DNA of 64,000 nucleotides from Gemmatimonadota bacterium (GTDB taxonomy: Bacteria > Gemmatimonadota > Gemmatimonadetes > Longimicrobiales > Gaopeijiaceae), in assembly GCA_013002885.1 (NCBI GenBank), contig JABDLS010000114.1, positions 1 through 64,000 of the forward strand. Reading direction: 5' to 3'. Positions 43,153-52,194 of the stretch are shown in pieces. A program made the position numbers and the translations under genes. Position 1 is the first letter of the stretch. Each line of letters begins with the position of its first letter. The notes beneath the pieces are model-generated. The model saw only the letters and a program-made list of their open reading frames with translations. It was not told where the DNA came from and ran no database searches.

Positions 43153-43745
43153 GCGACGGCAGCGACCGCAGGACGTTTCTCAAGCAGGGCTTCGCGATCA
43201 CCGCAGCGGCTGCGACGACCGGTGCGATTCCCAAGGACTCGAGCGCTCGTCCGCAAGTCGCGCCCGACCCGGCCCTGCTCCGCGCCCTCGCCGAGTTGGT
43301 GCTTCCTTCGGAGCTGGGCGCCGATGGACGCGAGGCGGCGGTGGTTGCCTTCGAAGACTGGCTGGAGTTGTACGAGCCGGCCTTCGAGGTGAACCACGGG
43401 TACGGAACCCATGAAATCGTGTACGGGCCCGCCGATCCCGGCCCGGGATGGCAGGCCCAGCTGGAGGCGATGGACGTGGAGGCTCGTCGACGCGCCGGAA
43501 CCGGCTTTTCGGAGCTCCCTCCCGGCGAGCGCCGCGCACTGGTGGAGCGCCAGCTCGCGGGCGAGGGTGGCGGACTGCCCGCTCCAGCGCGGGCAAGACA
43601 CGTGGCCGTAGGCCTCCTGGCCCACTGGGCCACGTCCAGCGAGGCTCACGACCTGGCGTATCGAGCCCGTATCCGACGCCACGCATGTCGTGGCCTCGAC
43701 GACCTGGGGGAACCACCACCGCCCCTGGCCGGAGACGAAGCATGA
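43149..43745 (+). CDS. Gluconate 2-dehydrogenase subunit 3 family protein
   Basis: 198 residues. The N-terminus DRRTFLKQGFAITAAAATTGA is a twin-arginine signal, as is usual for the small (gamma) subunit of membrane-bound FAD dehydrogenases, where the hitchhiker subunit carries the Tat signal for the whole complex. The helical body (LLRALAELVLPSELGADGREAAVVAF) fits the gluconate-2-dehydrogenase subunit-3 family. It overlaps the PQQ gene upstream and the GMC gene downstream by four bases each, consistent with a complex with the flavoprotein. Confidence 0.88.
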   Translation: MSDGSDRRTFLKQGFAITAAAATTGAIPKDSSARPQVAPDPALLRALAELVLPSELGADGREAAVVAFEDWLELYEPAFEVNHGYGTHEIVYGPADPGPGWQAQLEAMDVEARRRAGTGFSELPPGERRALVERQLAGEGGGLPAPARARHVAVGLLAHWATSSEAHDLAYRARIRRHACRGLDDLGEPPPPLAGDEA

Positions 43746-45313
43746 CGGCTCGGGTGGACGGCGCGGACGTGGTCATCGTCGGGGCAGGAATCACGGCGGC
43801 GATGGCGGCATGGAAGCTGGCCGAGACGACGGATTTGAGCGTACTGGTCGTAGAGGCGGGAGACCGTCCCGTGCCCCTCTCGCAGCGCCGCCTCCGACGC
43901 CGGCGGTATCTGGACTACGGGGAGAACCCCTGGACGGCGGATCACCTGGACGACATGGCAGCCCCAGGACAGATGTCGCGTTCCATGGGCGTGGGCGGCC
44001 AGGCCATGCACTGGGGCGGCGCGGTACCGCGCTTCACGCCCGAGGATTTTCGGATCCGGTCACTCTACGGTGTCGGTGACGACTGGCCCATCGACTATGA
44101 CGTCCTCGAGCCGTATTACCTCGAGGCCGAGCAGAAGATGGGCGTCGCGGGTGAACAAGGACCGGCTGATTTCGACCGGCGTGGCGAGGCCTACCCGATG
44201 CCGCCCGTGCCGCTCAGCGAGTCGCTGGAGCGACTCCGGGCGTGGGCGGAGCGGTCGGGTACGCCGTTCTGGGCCAACCCCGTCGCCCGCATCGTCGAGC
44301 CCTTCGCAGCGGCCGACGGGTCTCGTGGCGTCTGCCGGCGCTGCGACACGTGCAACATCTGCCCCATCGGTGCCAAGTACACGCCCGACCTCACCTTCGA
44401 CTGGCTGGAATCCACCGGCCGCATCCGGCTTCTCCCGCGGCACCTGGTACGCCGCCTCGAACTTCGTGCCGGTACGAGCCGCGCAGAGGCAGCCGTTGCC
44501 GTCGATCGGGACGCCCCGGACGCACCCGTGCGCATCGAGGGGAGTCGGTTCATCCTCGCGGGAGGCTACACCTGGGCGCCGTGGCTTCTCATGGTGAGTG
44601 GACTCGCGAATTCGAGCGGCCTCGTGGGGCGCTATCTCAACGGACACCGCAACGTTCAGGCCTTCGTGGAGCTCGACTTCCCCCTGTATCCGGGGGAGTA
44701 CGGCAACCACTCGCTGCTATCCAAGCGCTTCCAGAGCCGATCGGAGGGCGACGGCCGATACGTGCGTCACGACTTCCGGGTATGGGATTCGACCTCCGGA
44801 CGCGGCCCCCGGCTCGCCAATGACGAGGGCGGTCTCCTGCTTGGTGACGCCCTTCTGGCGGACTGGCGAGCCAGAGCTACCACCGGGGCCGCCCGACTTC
44901 GCGCGTACTATGACGTGCTTCCCCACCGGGAGAGCCGGATGGAGTTGGACGGCGGGACGAATCAGTGGGGCGATCCACTTCCCCGGCTTCGCTTCCGCGA
45001 CTCAGACGCCAGTGTGGACCTCCGCCCCCACACCGAGGACCTCATCCGCCGACGCTTCGCCGATCTGGTCTCGGCAGGAGGAGGCCGCATCATGCGTACC
45101 TCCGTCGACGACACTCAGGATCATCCCGGCGGAGGCGCTCGCATGGGCTCAGATCCGGCCAACTCCGTCGTCGACGAGTACGGTCGCTGTTGGGATCACG
45201 AGAACGTCTTCGTCGTGGGGGCGCCCACGATGGTGTCGGGAGGCTGTGCGAACGGTACGCTGACGTTCTGTGCGCTCACATTGCGACAGGCGGAGGAGGT
45301 GGCGCGGGGGTGA
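43742..45313 (+). CDS. GMC oxidoreductase, flavoprotein subunit
   Basis: 523 residues without their own signal; export is expected by association with the Tat-carrying small subunit. The FAD-binding motif ADVVIVGAGITAAMAAWKLA begins at residue 9. The family blocks MGVGGQAMHWGGAVPRF and the C-terminal HPGGGARMGSDPANSVVDEY and NVFVVGAPTMVSGGCANG are intact. A cysteine cluster at residues 198, 201, 204 and 207 (CRRCDTCNIC) resembles the iron-sulphur-type site of gluconate, fructose and FAD-glucose dehydrogenases. The substrate is probably a sugar, sugar acid or alcohol. No cytochrome-c subunit gene follows, so the electron acceptor must be encoded elsewhere. Confidence 0.92.
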   Translation: MTARVDGADVVIVGAGITAAMAAWKLAETTDLSVLVVEAGDRPVPLSQRRLRRRRYLDYGENPWTADHLDDMAAPGQMSRSMGVGGQAMHWGGAVPRFTPEDFRIRSLYGVGDDWPIDYDVLEPYYLEAEQKMGVAGEQGPADFDRRGEAYPMPPVPLSESLERLRAWAERSGTPFWANPVARIVEPFAAADGSRGVCRRCDTCNICPIGAKYTPDLTFDWLESTGRIRLLPRHLVRRLELRAGTSRAEAAVAVDRDAPDAPVRIEGSRFILAGGYTWAPWLLMVSGLANSSGLVGRYLNGHRNVQAFVELDFPLYPGEYGNHSLLSKRFQSRSEGDGRYVRHDFRVWDSTSGRGPRLANDEGGLLLGDALLADWRARATTGAARLRAYYDVLPHRESRMELDGGTNQWGDPLPRLRFRDSDASVDLRPHTEDLIRRRFADLVSAGGGRIMRTSVDDTQDHPGGGARMGSDPANSVVDEYGRCWDHENVFVVGAPTMVSGGCANGTLTFCALTLRQAEEVARG

Positions 45314-45340
45314 CGTCGCCGACGGGCCCCCGAGCGGCCC

Positions 45341-46837
45341 TCAAGCGATGATGTCGTGGATCACCTCGCCCGCCACATCGGTCAGGCGGAAGTCACGCCC
45401 GCTGTAGTTGTACGTGAGCTGGGTGTGGTCGATTCCCATGAGGTGGAGGATCGTCGCGTGGAGATCGTGGATGTGTACCGGATTCTCGATGGCCTTGAAG
45501 CCGAAATCATCGGTGCGGCCATACGTCATGCCACCCTTCACACCGCCGCCGGCGAGCCAGATGGAGAAGCCGAAGGGGTTGTGATCCCGACCGTTGGTGA
45601 CACGACCGCCGGCGTTGCCGCCCCCCGTCTCGAGCACGGGCGTGCGCCCGAACTCGGTGCCACACACCACGAGCGTCTCGTCGAAGAGGCCCCGTGACTT
45701 GAGATCCTTCACCACGGCGGCGAAAGCCTGATCCGAGTGCCGTGCGTTGACTCGATGGTTCATGATGTCGCCATGGTGGTCCCACGGATCGCCCTTGGCG
45801 TAGTAGACCTGGACCATGCGGACCCCCTGCTCCACGAGCCGCACCGCCATGAGGCAGCCGCGGGCCGTACTGCCAGGGCCATACAAACGCTGGGTGGCCT
45901 CGGTCTCCTTGCGGATGTCGAAGACCTCCGGCGCCTCGGTCTGCATCCGGTACGCTGTCTCCATGGCGTCGATGGCGCCCTCGATCTCCTCGTCGTTCTG
46001 GACGAGGCGCTCGAGGTGCATGCGGTTGAGCTGCTCGACCAGATCCACTTCCCGACGCTGATCGTCGAGGTCGACCGCTTCGGTATGGATGTTGGGGATG
46101 AGCGCGTACGGGTCGAAGTCGTCTTCGAGCCTCGGGATCTTGTCGGCGATGAACGTGCCCTGGTGGATGGCCGGCAGGAAGCCATTGCTCCACAGAGGCG
46201 GGCCCACCACGGTCGGCTGGTCGGGGCATAAGACGACGAAGCCCGGTAGGTTCTGGTTCTCCGAGCCGAGCCCGTACGTGAGCCACGAACCGAGCGACGG
46301 CCGCCCGGGCTGGATATGGCCCGTGTTCATCATGAGCAGCGACGGCTCGTGGTTCGGGATGTCCGTGTACATCGAGTTGATGACACAGATGTCATCAGCC
46401 ACCGACCCCACATGGGGGAAGAGCTCGCTGACCGCGATGCCCGACTCGCCGTAGCGCTTGAACTCGAAGGGCGACTTCATCAGGGCGCCCGTCTTCCGCT
46501 CGGTCTTGATCTCGCCGGTGGGAATCGGCTGACCGTGATAGCGGTCGAGCTCGGGCTTGGGGTCGAAGGTGTCGACCTGCGACACCCCCCCGTTCATGAA
46601 GAGGAAGATCACGTTCTTCGCTTTGGGGGCGAAGTGGGGCCTGGGAATCATCCCCCCCATGGCCGAACGGATGGGGCTGGCGGCTTCGGCGATCGACGCG
46701 CCGATCATCTGGGCGAAGGCCATCATCCCGAAGCCGGCCCCCATGGTCTTGAGCGCCTGCCTGCGCGTCTGCGGTGCTCCCCCGACGAAGCCGCACCCGT
46801 GATGATGGTGGTCGTCGTGTCCGTGTCCGTGGGCCAT
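45341..46837 (-). CDS. DUF1501 (sulfatase-like fold) Tat-exported protein
   Basis: 498 residues. A striking His-rich head (HGHGHDDHHHHGCGF) precedes a twin-arginine signal (TRRQALKTMGAGFGMMAFAQM). The body is the DUF1501 family, a relative of alkaline-phosphatase/sulfatase folds: NVIFLFMNGGVSQVDTFDPKP, INSMYTDIPNHEPSLLMMNTG, ETLVVCGTEFGRTP and HIHDLHATILHLMGIDH. In Planctomycetes it is nearly always paired with the DUF1549/DUF1553 cytochrome protein, as here (47-base gap). The role of the pair is not established. The His-rich head might bind metal. Confidence 0.9.
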   Translation of the reverse strand: MAHGHGHDDHHHHGCGFVGGAPQTRRQALKTMGAGFGMMAFAQMIGASIAEAASPIRSAMGGMIPRPHFAPKAKNVIFLFMNGGVSQVDTFDPKPELDRYHGQPIPTGEIKTERKTGALMKSPFEFKRYGESGIAVSELFPHVGSVADDICVINSMYTDIPNHEPSLLMMNTGHIQPGRPSLGSWLTYGLGSENQNLPGFVVLCPDQPTVVGPPLWSNGFLPAIHQGTFIADKIPRLEDDFDPYALIPNIHTEAVDLDDQRREVDLVEQLNRMHLERLVQNDEEIEGAIDAMETAYRMQTEAPEVFDIRKETEATQRLYGPGSTARGCLMAVRLVEQGVRMVQVYYAKGDPWDHHGDIMNHRVNARHSDQAFAAVVKDLKSRGLFDETLVVCGTEFGRTPVLETGGGNAGGRVTNGRDHNPFGFSIWLAGGGVKGGMTYGRTDDFGFKAIENPVHIHDLHATILHLMGIDHTQLTYNYSGRDFRLTDVAGEVIHDIIA

Positions 46838-46884
46838 GTCGTTCTCGGTGTCTCGTGTCTCGCCGGCCAGGCCGGCAGATCAGG

Positions 46885-49800
46885 TCAGCTGATGAATCTG
46901 TACTCGGCGGCACTGAAGAGCGCCCGGGCGTACTGGATCCACGCCCGGTGGGCAGCGCGGCGCTCGGCGAGCTCGCGCTCGAGTTCCTGCTCCGTGGCCG
47001 AGCCCCCGTCCGACTCGGCGCCTTCGTCCTCTTCGGCGTCGTCGTCAGCGACGAGCTTGGCGAGCTCGTCCTTCAGGTGCTCGGCATGCTGCGTCTCGAT
47101 GAACTCCAGGCCGAGGGCCGCCTCCGCTTCCGTCACGTCGCGACCGTAGAGCAACGGATATGCGGCCTCGATCATGGCTCGATGATCGAAGCGCTCCGGC
47201 GGCGGCTCGACTTCCTTCTCGTCGTCGTCGTCCTCACCGCTTCGCGCTGCGCTCGCCTGGCGCGACTCCGCTCCATCTTGCGCCCCGTCCGTCGCCTCGT
47301 CATCGGTCGCCTTCGCGAGCCGCCGTACGAATGCGTCGGCCTGACGGTGCACGAAGTCCGAGTTCATGAAGTAGAGGCTCTGGAGCGGCACGTTCGTGGC
47401 GTAGCGCTTCTCGGCCGTGAGACTCGGATTCGGGAAGTCGAAGGTCTGCAGGTACTCGTGGAGCTGGAAGCGGCTCACCTCGGAGTACAGGGTACGTCGG
47501 GTGTTGTCCTCGGAATTCAGCTGGAGCGACTTGCCGCCCACCTTCCGGTCCAACTCACCCGAGACCGACAGGAGCCCGTCCCGAATCGCTTCGGCGCCGA
47601 GACGCTGGCGGTTGAATCGCCAGAAGAGGCGGTTTTCCGGATCGATATCGGCGAACTGGGGATTGTCGTCGGCCGCCAGCTGATAGACGGACGACAGCAT
47701 GATCTGCTTGTGGAGACGCTTGATGGAGTGGCCGTTCTCCACGAAGTCCGCCGCGAGGTACTCGAGGAGCTCGGGGTTCGTGGGTGGCTCCCCGGCGAAT
47801 CCGAAGTTGCTCGGTGTGCGGACGACGCCCTCGCCCATATGCCATGCCCACACCCGGTTCACGATGACCCGAGCGGTGATGGGATGGCTGGCGATGTCCC
47901 GGGCGAGTTCGAGTCGACCACTCCCCTGCTCGTACACCTCGGGAGTTTCGTCCTGGAGCACCAGCGGGAAACCCCGGGGCACCCGCTGACCCAGCGTCCG
48001 TGGATCGCCGCGGATGTGCAGGCCGATGTCCTCGATGCTCGTCTCGTCCTTTTCCTCCACGCCCATGACGAAGGCGAGGTCGGGGAGCTCCTCTTCCAGC
48101 TCCTCGATCTCTTCGCGCATGGTCTCCACGTGGTCGACAGCCACGCGGCTGAGCTGACGCTCCAGCCCCCATCCCCGGAAGCGGAAGACCCCAGGCTGCG
48201 GGAAGAATGTGTCGAGCTCGTTGTCCAGATCGCGGAAGAAGAGGTCGGCGAGGAGGTTGAGCTTCTCGCGATCCATCGTCTTCAGTTCGAGCTGGTGTTC
48301 ATCGAAGAAGCTCTCGAAGCCGTTGGGCATGGGCGTCGACTTGGTCTCCTCCAGCGACGTGCCCCGGGCGATGAGCTTCCGGTTGTACTCTTCCAGCTTG
48401 TCGCGCTCGGCGACGATCTCCAGGACCCGTCGCTGGAACTCGTCGGCGAGCTCCTGTGCCCGCTCCTCGGTGCCGCCTTCGTCGGCGATCATTTCCTGCC
48501 ACGGAACGACGTATGGGTAGTGCTTGGGCTCCTTGCCCAGGAAGCGGATCCACCGGCGCAGGACCTCGAGGTCCAGGCGGTCCCGAGCAGCCGCAGCCTC
48601 TACCGGGAGTTGCTCCTTACCCGTCACTTTCCACGCCGCCATCATGTACCGCGACGTCTGGAGGGAGAGGACTGTGGCGAGCTGGTCGCTCTCTGTGGAG
48701 AGGTAGGAGTCGAGGCCCTCCTTCATGGACTTGATGAAGTCCTGCTCGGTCTTGAACTCCGCCGCCGTCGCCGAGTCCGCCACGGGGTACTCGTAGTAGT
48801 TGGCGTTGTCGAAGATCCCGGCGATGGCGTAGTAGTCGTGAATGCCGATGGGGTCGTACTTGTGATCGTGGCAGCGGGCGCATCCCACGGTGACCCCCAT
48901 GAAGCCCCGCGTCGTCACATCGACGCGGTCGTGGCGCTCGTCGGCCCTGGCGATGACCGGATCGGCGATGTCGTAGTACCAGGGCCCCTGCCCCAGAAAG
49001 CCCAGGGCCGGAAGCATCTCTTCGCGCTTCTCCGCCGGCATGAGGTCGGCAGCCAGATGTGCCATGACGAAGTCGTCGTATGGCATGTCGTCGTTGAAGG
49101 CGTCGACCACCCAGTCGCGATGGACGTACGCCATGGGATAGCGCTCGCGCCCCGATCCGTCGCGTGCCAGACCCCGGGTATCGTCTTCGCCGTACCGGGT
49201 GACGTCGAGCCAGTGCCGACCCCACCGCTCGCCGTAGTGCTCCGAGGCGAGTAGGCGGTCGACAACCTTCTCGAAGGCCTCGGGGGAGTCGTCGGCCAGG
49301 AAAGCGTCGATCTCTTCCGGTGTCGGGGGGAGCCCGGTGAGGTCGTAGGTGGCCCGGCGAACGAGGGTGCGCTTGTCGGCGGGCCCTACCGGGGTGAGCC
49401 CCTGCTTCTGGAGCGCGGCCAGGACGAAGCGGTCGATCTCCGTCTCTGCCCACTGGCTCGTCACCGTCGGGACTTCAGGGTGGGTCAACGGCTTGAACGA
49501 CCAGTGGCTCCGCTCCTCGGCCGTGACGGCGCGCCGAGGGATGGCCAGAGGCGCCGCCACATCTGCCCACTCCGCGCCGGCCTGGATCCACGCGACAAAG
49601 CCTTCGATCTCGGCCTCGCTCAGCGGATCGCCATTGCGGGGCATTTGCAGGTCGTCGCTCTCGTGGCGAATCGCCGCGACGAGGAGGCTCTGCTCCGGGT
49701 TGCCCGGAAGGACAGCTGGTCCGCGGCCACCACCCTGGAGGATGCGGTCGCGGGAGTCCAGTCGGAGCCCACCACGCTCGTCGTCGGTGTGGCACGAGAA

Positions 49801-50280
49801 GCACTTCTGTTCGAGGATTGGGCGCACCCGATCGACGAAGATCTGCGCCGCAGGAGACAGCCCCTCCGCTGCGGAATTGGAGGCGAGGACGATTTCGGCA
49901 GCCTGTTCCGGCCAGGGCGCGTCCATCTGGATCCACTCCACGAGGCCTTCGATCTCACGGGCCGACAGAGGGTCGGCGTCCTGGGGCATCTCGAGATCCT
50001 CGACCTCGTGACGCACCACCTGGATGAGGAGGCTCGCGTCGGGATCACCGGGTACGATGGCGGGGCCCGAGCGTCCTCCTCGGAGCAAGTCGTCCAGCGA
50101 AGTGACCCTCAGCCCGCCGCGCCGACGGCGTTCCGAGTGGCAGTCGGCACACTTCTGCGCCAGAACAGGCCGGACGCGGGACTCGAAAAAGTCGTCGGCA
50201 GACTGACCGGAAGCATCCGGTGACCCTACGAAAACAGCCATACCGGCGGCGAGGGCCGGGAGGGCGACGGAGAGCTTCAT
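46885..50280 (-). CDS. Planctomycete-type cytochrome c / DUF1549-DUF1553 protein
   Basis: 1131 residues, secreted (signal core VALPALAAGMAVFVGS). It has two tandem PSCyt1 modules, each with a heme-c CxxCH site (residues 44-48 CADCH and 160-164 CFSCH), then DUF1549 (TYDLTGLPPTPEEIDAFL) and a third conserved CARCH in VGCARCHDHKYDPIG. The C-terminal DUF1553 shows ITARVIVNRVWAWHMGEGVV and QSLYFMNSDFV. Relatives commonly have a single cytochrome module. It is probably a periplasmic redox protein that works with the DUF1501 product encoded next on the same strand. Confidence 0.9.
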   Translation of the reverse strand: MKLSVALPALAAGMAVFVGSPDASGQSADDFFESRVRPVLAQKCADCHSERRRRGGLRVTSLDDLLRGGRSGPAIVPGDPDASLLIQVVRHEVEDLEMPQDADPLSAREIEGLVEWIQMDAPWPEQAAEIVLASNSAAEGLSPAAQIFVDRVRPILEQKCFSCHTDDERGGLRLDSRDRILQGGGRGPAVLPGNPEQSLLVAAIRHESDDLQMPRNGDPLSEAEIEGFVAWIQAGAEWADVAAPLAIPRRAVTAEERSHWSFKPLTHPEVPTVTSQWAETEIDRFVLAALQKQGLTPVGPADKRTLVRRATYDLTGLPPTPEEIDAFLADDSPEAFEKVVDRLLASEHYGERWGRHWLDVTRYGEDDTRGLARDGSGRERYPMAYVHRDWVVDAFNDDMPYDDFVMAHLAADLMPAEKREEMLPALGFLGQGPWYYDIADPVIARADERHDRVDVTTRGFMGVTVGCARCHDHKYDPIGIHDYYAIAGIFDNANYYEYPVADSATAAEFKTEQDFIKSMKEGLDSYLSTESDQLATVLSLQTSRYMMAAWKVTGKEQLPVEAAAARDRLDLEVLRRWIRFLGKEPKHYPYVVPWQEMIADEGGTEERAQELADEFQRRVLEIVAERDKLEEYNRKLIARGTSLEETKSTPMPNGFESFFDEHQLELKTMDREKLNLLADLFFRDLDNELDTFFPQPGVFRFRGWGLERQLSRVAVDHVETMREEIEELEEELPDLAFVMGVEEKDETSIEDIGLHIRGDPRTLGQRVPRGFPLVLQDETPEVYEQGSGRLELARDIASHPITARVIVNRVWAWHMGEGVVRTPSNFGFAGEPPTNPELLEYLAADFVENGHSIKRLHKQIMLSSVYQLAADDNPQFADIDPENRLFWRFNRQRLGAEAIRDGLLSVSGELDRKVGGKSLQLNSEDNTRRTLYSEVSRFQLHEYLQTFDFPNPSLTAEKRYATNVPLQSLYFMNSDFVHRQADAFVRRLAKATDDEATDGAQDGAESRQASAARSGEDDDDEKEVEPPPERFDHRAMIEAAYPLLYGRDVTEAEAALGLEFIETQHAEHLKDELAKLVADDDAEEDEGAESDGGSATEQELERELAERRAAHRAWIQYARALFSAAEYRFIS

Positions 50281-50431
50281 GGTGTTCGGCGGGGTGCGGG
50301 GACACGACTCCCAGGCGGGAGTCGAGCTGCATGCAAGCGAATATGCTGGGAAGCGCGTGGGACGCGCCAGGGAAACAGGTGTTTTTCGGTAAGTCCACCT
50401 TCACGAGGTCCTCGATGGTGCTGCCGGCTTG

Positions 50432-52093
50432 TCAGCTCCCCGGGACCTCACACCTCTCGTTCCCCGCGGCATCCGTGGCACACACCTCGACGTTCTCCGC
50501 CTCGGCCGGCACCGTGGCCCACCACAAGAACTCGCCGTACCATCTCATGGGCGCCGACGTCGGGGCGTCCATCAGGCCGTAGTGGACCTGGACGCTTTCG
50601 AAGTCCGTGGGTTGCATGGGGCTCTTTCGGTCGTGGACGCGAGCCCTCACCAGGAGATCGCCAACCGGTCCCGCACCCGAGGCCGCATCGGACGTCGTAG
50701 CCATCGCGGCTCCCCGGGGCGACACCGTCACCAGCGTCACCACCGGTGCCTGGGCATCCGGCGCCAGCCCTCGACCGGAGAAGATACGCTCCTGGATGGC
50801 GGTCGGGTGCTCGCCCTGAGACTGGATCACATCGATGCGTCCGTCGCCGTCCACATCACCGATGGACATGCCCAGCGTGCCGGGCGTCTCCTCACCCTCG
50901 AAGACATCTGGAGCGACGGTGAGCCCGCCGGAGCCGTCATTGATCATCAGGCGATCCGGCCCGCTCAACGATCCGACCAGGAAGTCGGCATCGCCATCGG
51001 AGTCGTAGTCGAGATAGGTGACCAGGTTGTCGTCGAAGCCGGGGTTCTCGTCGTCGGGCCACCAGTCGTCGGTAACGTCCCGGAAGCGGCCTTCCCCGTC
51101 GTTTCGAAAGACGTGCTCCCGCCGGCTGGAGCCCACCCCGCCGACGATGTCGCCGTCGTTGATGGTGGCCAGGTCCAGGAAACCGTCCCCGTCGAGGTCC
51201 ATGGCCTCGTACTCGTAATTGTTCGTGTACTGCGGCAGGCCGCGCCGGTCCATCTCGAAGGTCCCGACGCCGTCATTACGAAAGAGAAATCCACCAGCGC
51301 AGCGCTTGCACGAGACGAGGACATCCAGGTCGAGGTCGTTGTCGACATCGACGAACTCCAGGTCCCAGGAGAAGCGCACCCGGAGGTCCGGCATGCGCTC
51401 TGACGTGGCGTCGATGAAGCGCCCCGACCCGTCGTTGAGCCAGAGGCGAGTCCGCCCGCCATCGTTGGTCATGTTGTCACCCGGACCCCAGTCGGCCAAC
51501 ACAAGGTCGAGATCGCCGTCGCCGTCGACGTCTCCGGGCTCGGCGTCGCCGAGACTGAGAGGCATGGACGGGAGGCGCCCGGAGGTCTCCTCGGTGAAGC
51601 CACCGGACCCATTCCCAATGAAGAGCCGGCTCGGCGTCTGATAGGTGTTGCCCACGAACACGTCCACGACCCCGTCGCCCGTGAGGTCGGCAGCCTTGAT
51701 GACCCGAGTAAGGTCGGGTGCCGAGCCGAACACCCTTGTCGTGGCCTCCTGGAAGGGCGCGCCGGGTCGGGCGTAGAAGGCCCGGTTCATCTCCGGCTCG
51801 CCTGGGTTGGAGTAGTCGCCCCCGTTTGCGAAGAGCAGGTCCAAACGGCCGTCTCCGTTCAGATCGGCCAGCTCGACCTTGTTCGTCCACTCGCCGGTGG
51901 AGTCCAGCAGCTCATCGGTGACGTCGTGCCAGAGGGCGGCGGGGAGTGGTTCCGAGTCGCCCGCGTCCGCCGGGCCCGAAGCACCCGAGGACCTAGGCTC
52001 GTCCGGCGGTGAGCACGCCAGGGCCAAGCCCAGCGCCAGGAGCGGAACCCTGGTGGCTCTCGATGCCACCGGACACCCTGTTCGTCGTTGCAT
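50432..52093 (-). CDS. FG-GAP/VCBS-repeat lipoprotein
   Basis: 553 residues. The N-terminus ends LLALGLALACSP, a plausible lipoprotein signal. The rest is seven or so FG-GAP/VCBS repeats, each holding a calcium-binding DxDxDG loop (ADLNGDGRLDLLFANG, GDVDGDGDLDLVLADWG, MDLDGDGFLDLATINDGD). This is an extracellular seven-bladed propeller of the integrin-alpha/ASPIC kind. It is 151 bases upstream of the DUF1549 gene on the same strand and could be co-expressed. No catalytic residues are evident. The start is divergent from the DUF2339 gene about 100 bases away. Confidence 0.87.
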   Translation of the reverse strand: MQRRTGCPVASRATRVPLLALGLALACSPPDEPRSSGASGPADAGDSEPLPAALWHDVTDELLDSTGEWTNKVELADLNGDGRLDLLFANGGDYSNPGEPEMNRAFYARPGAPFQEATTRVFGSAPDLTRVIKAADLTGDGVVDVFVGNTYQTPSRLFIGNGSGGFTEETSGRLPSMPLSLGDAEPGDVDGDGDLDLVLADWGPGDNMTNDGGRTRLWLNDGSGRFIDATSERMPDLRVRFSWDLEFVDVDNDLDLDVLVSCKRCAGGFLFRNDGVGTFEMDRRGLPQYTNNYEYEAMDLDGDGFLDLATINDGDIVGGVGSSRREHVFRNDGEGRFRDVTDDWWPDDENPGFDDNLVTYLDYDSDGDADFLVGSLSGPDRLMINDGSGGLTVAPDVFEGEETPGTLGMSIGDVDGDGRIDVIQSQGEHPTAIQERIFSGRGLAPDAQAPVVTLVTVSPRGAAMATTSDAASGAGPVGDLLVRARVHDRKSPMQPTDFESVQVHYGLMDAPTSAPMRWYGEFLWWATVPAEAENVEVCATDAAGNERCEVPGS

Positions 52094-52194
52094 CGCGCGA
52101 AGGTCGACGCTTCAGGGCTCGTCGCGCAATGGTGGCAACCGAGGTCGGCACATCCTACGATTGCAGAGCCGTCCTCATCGAACGGGGAGCCGCG

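Noticed and set aside
46774-49254. 826-codon plus-strand frame opposite the DUF1501 and cytochrome genes
   Set aside because: It spans two well-supported minus-strand genes and their spacer; the absence of stops is explained by high GC content.
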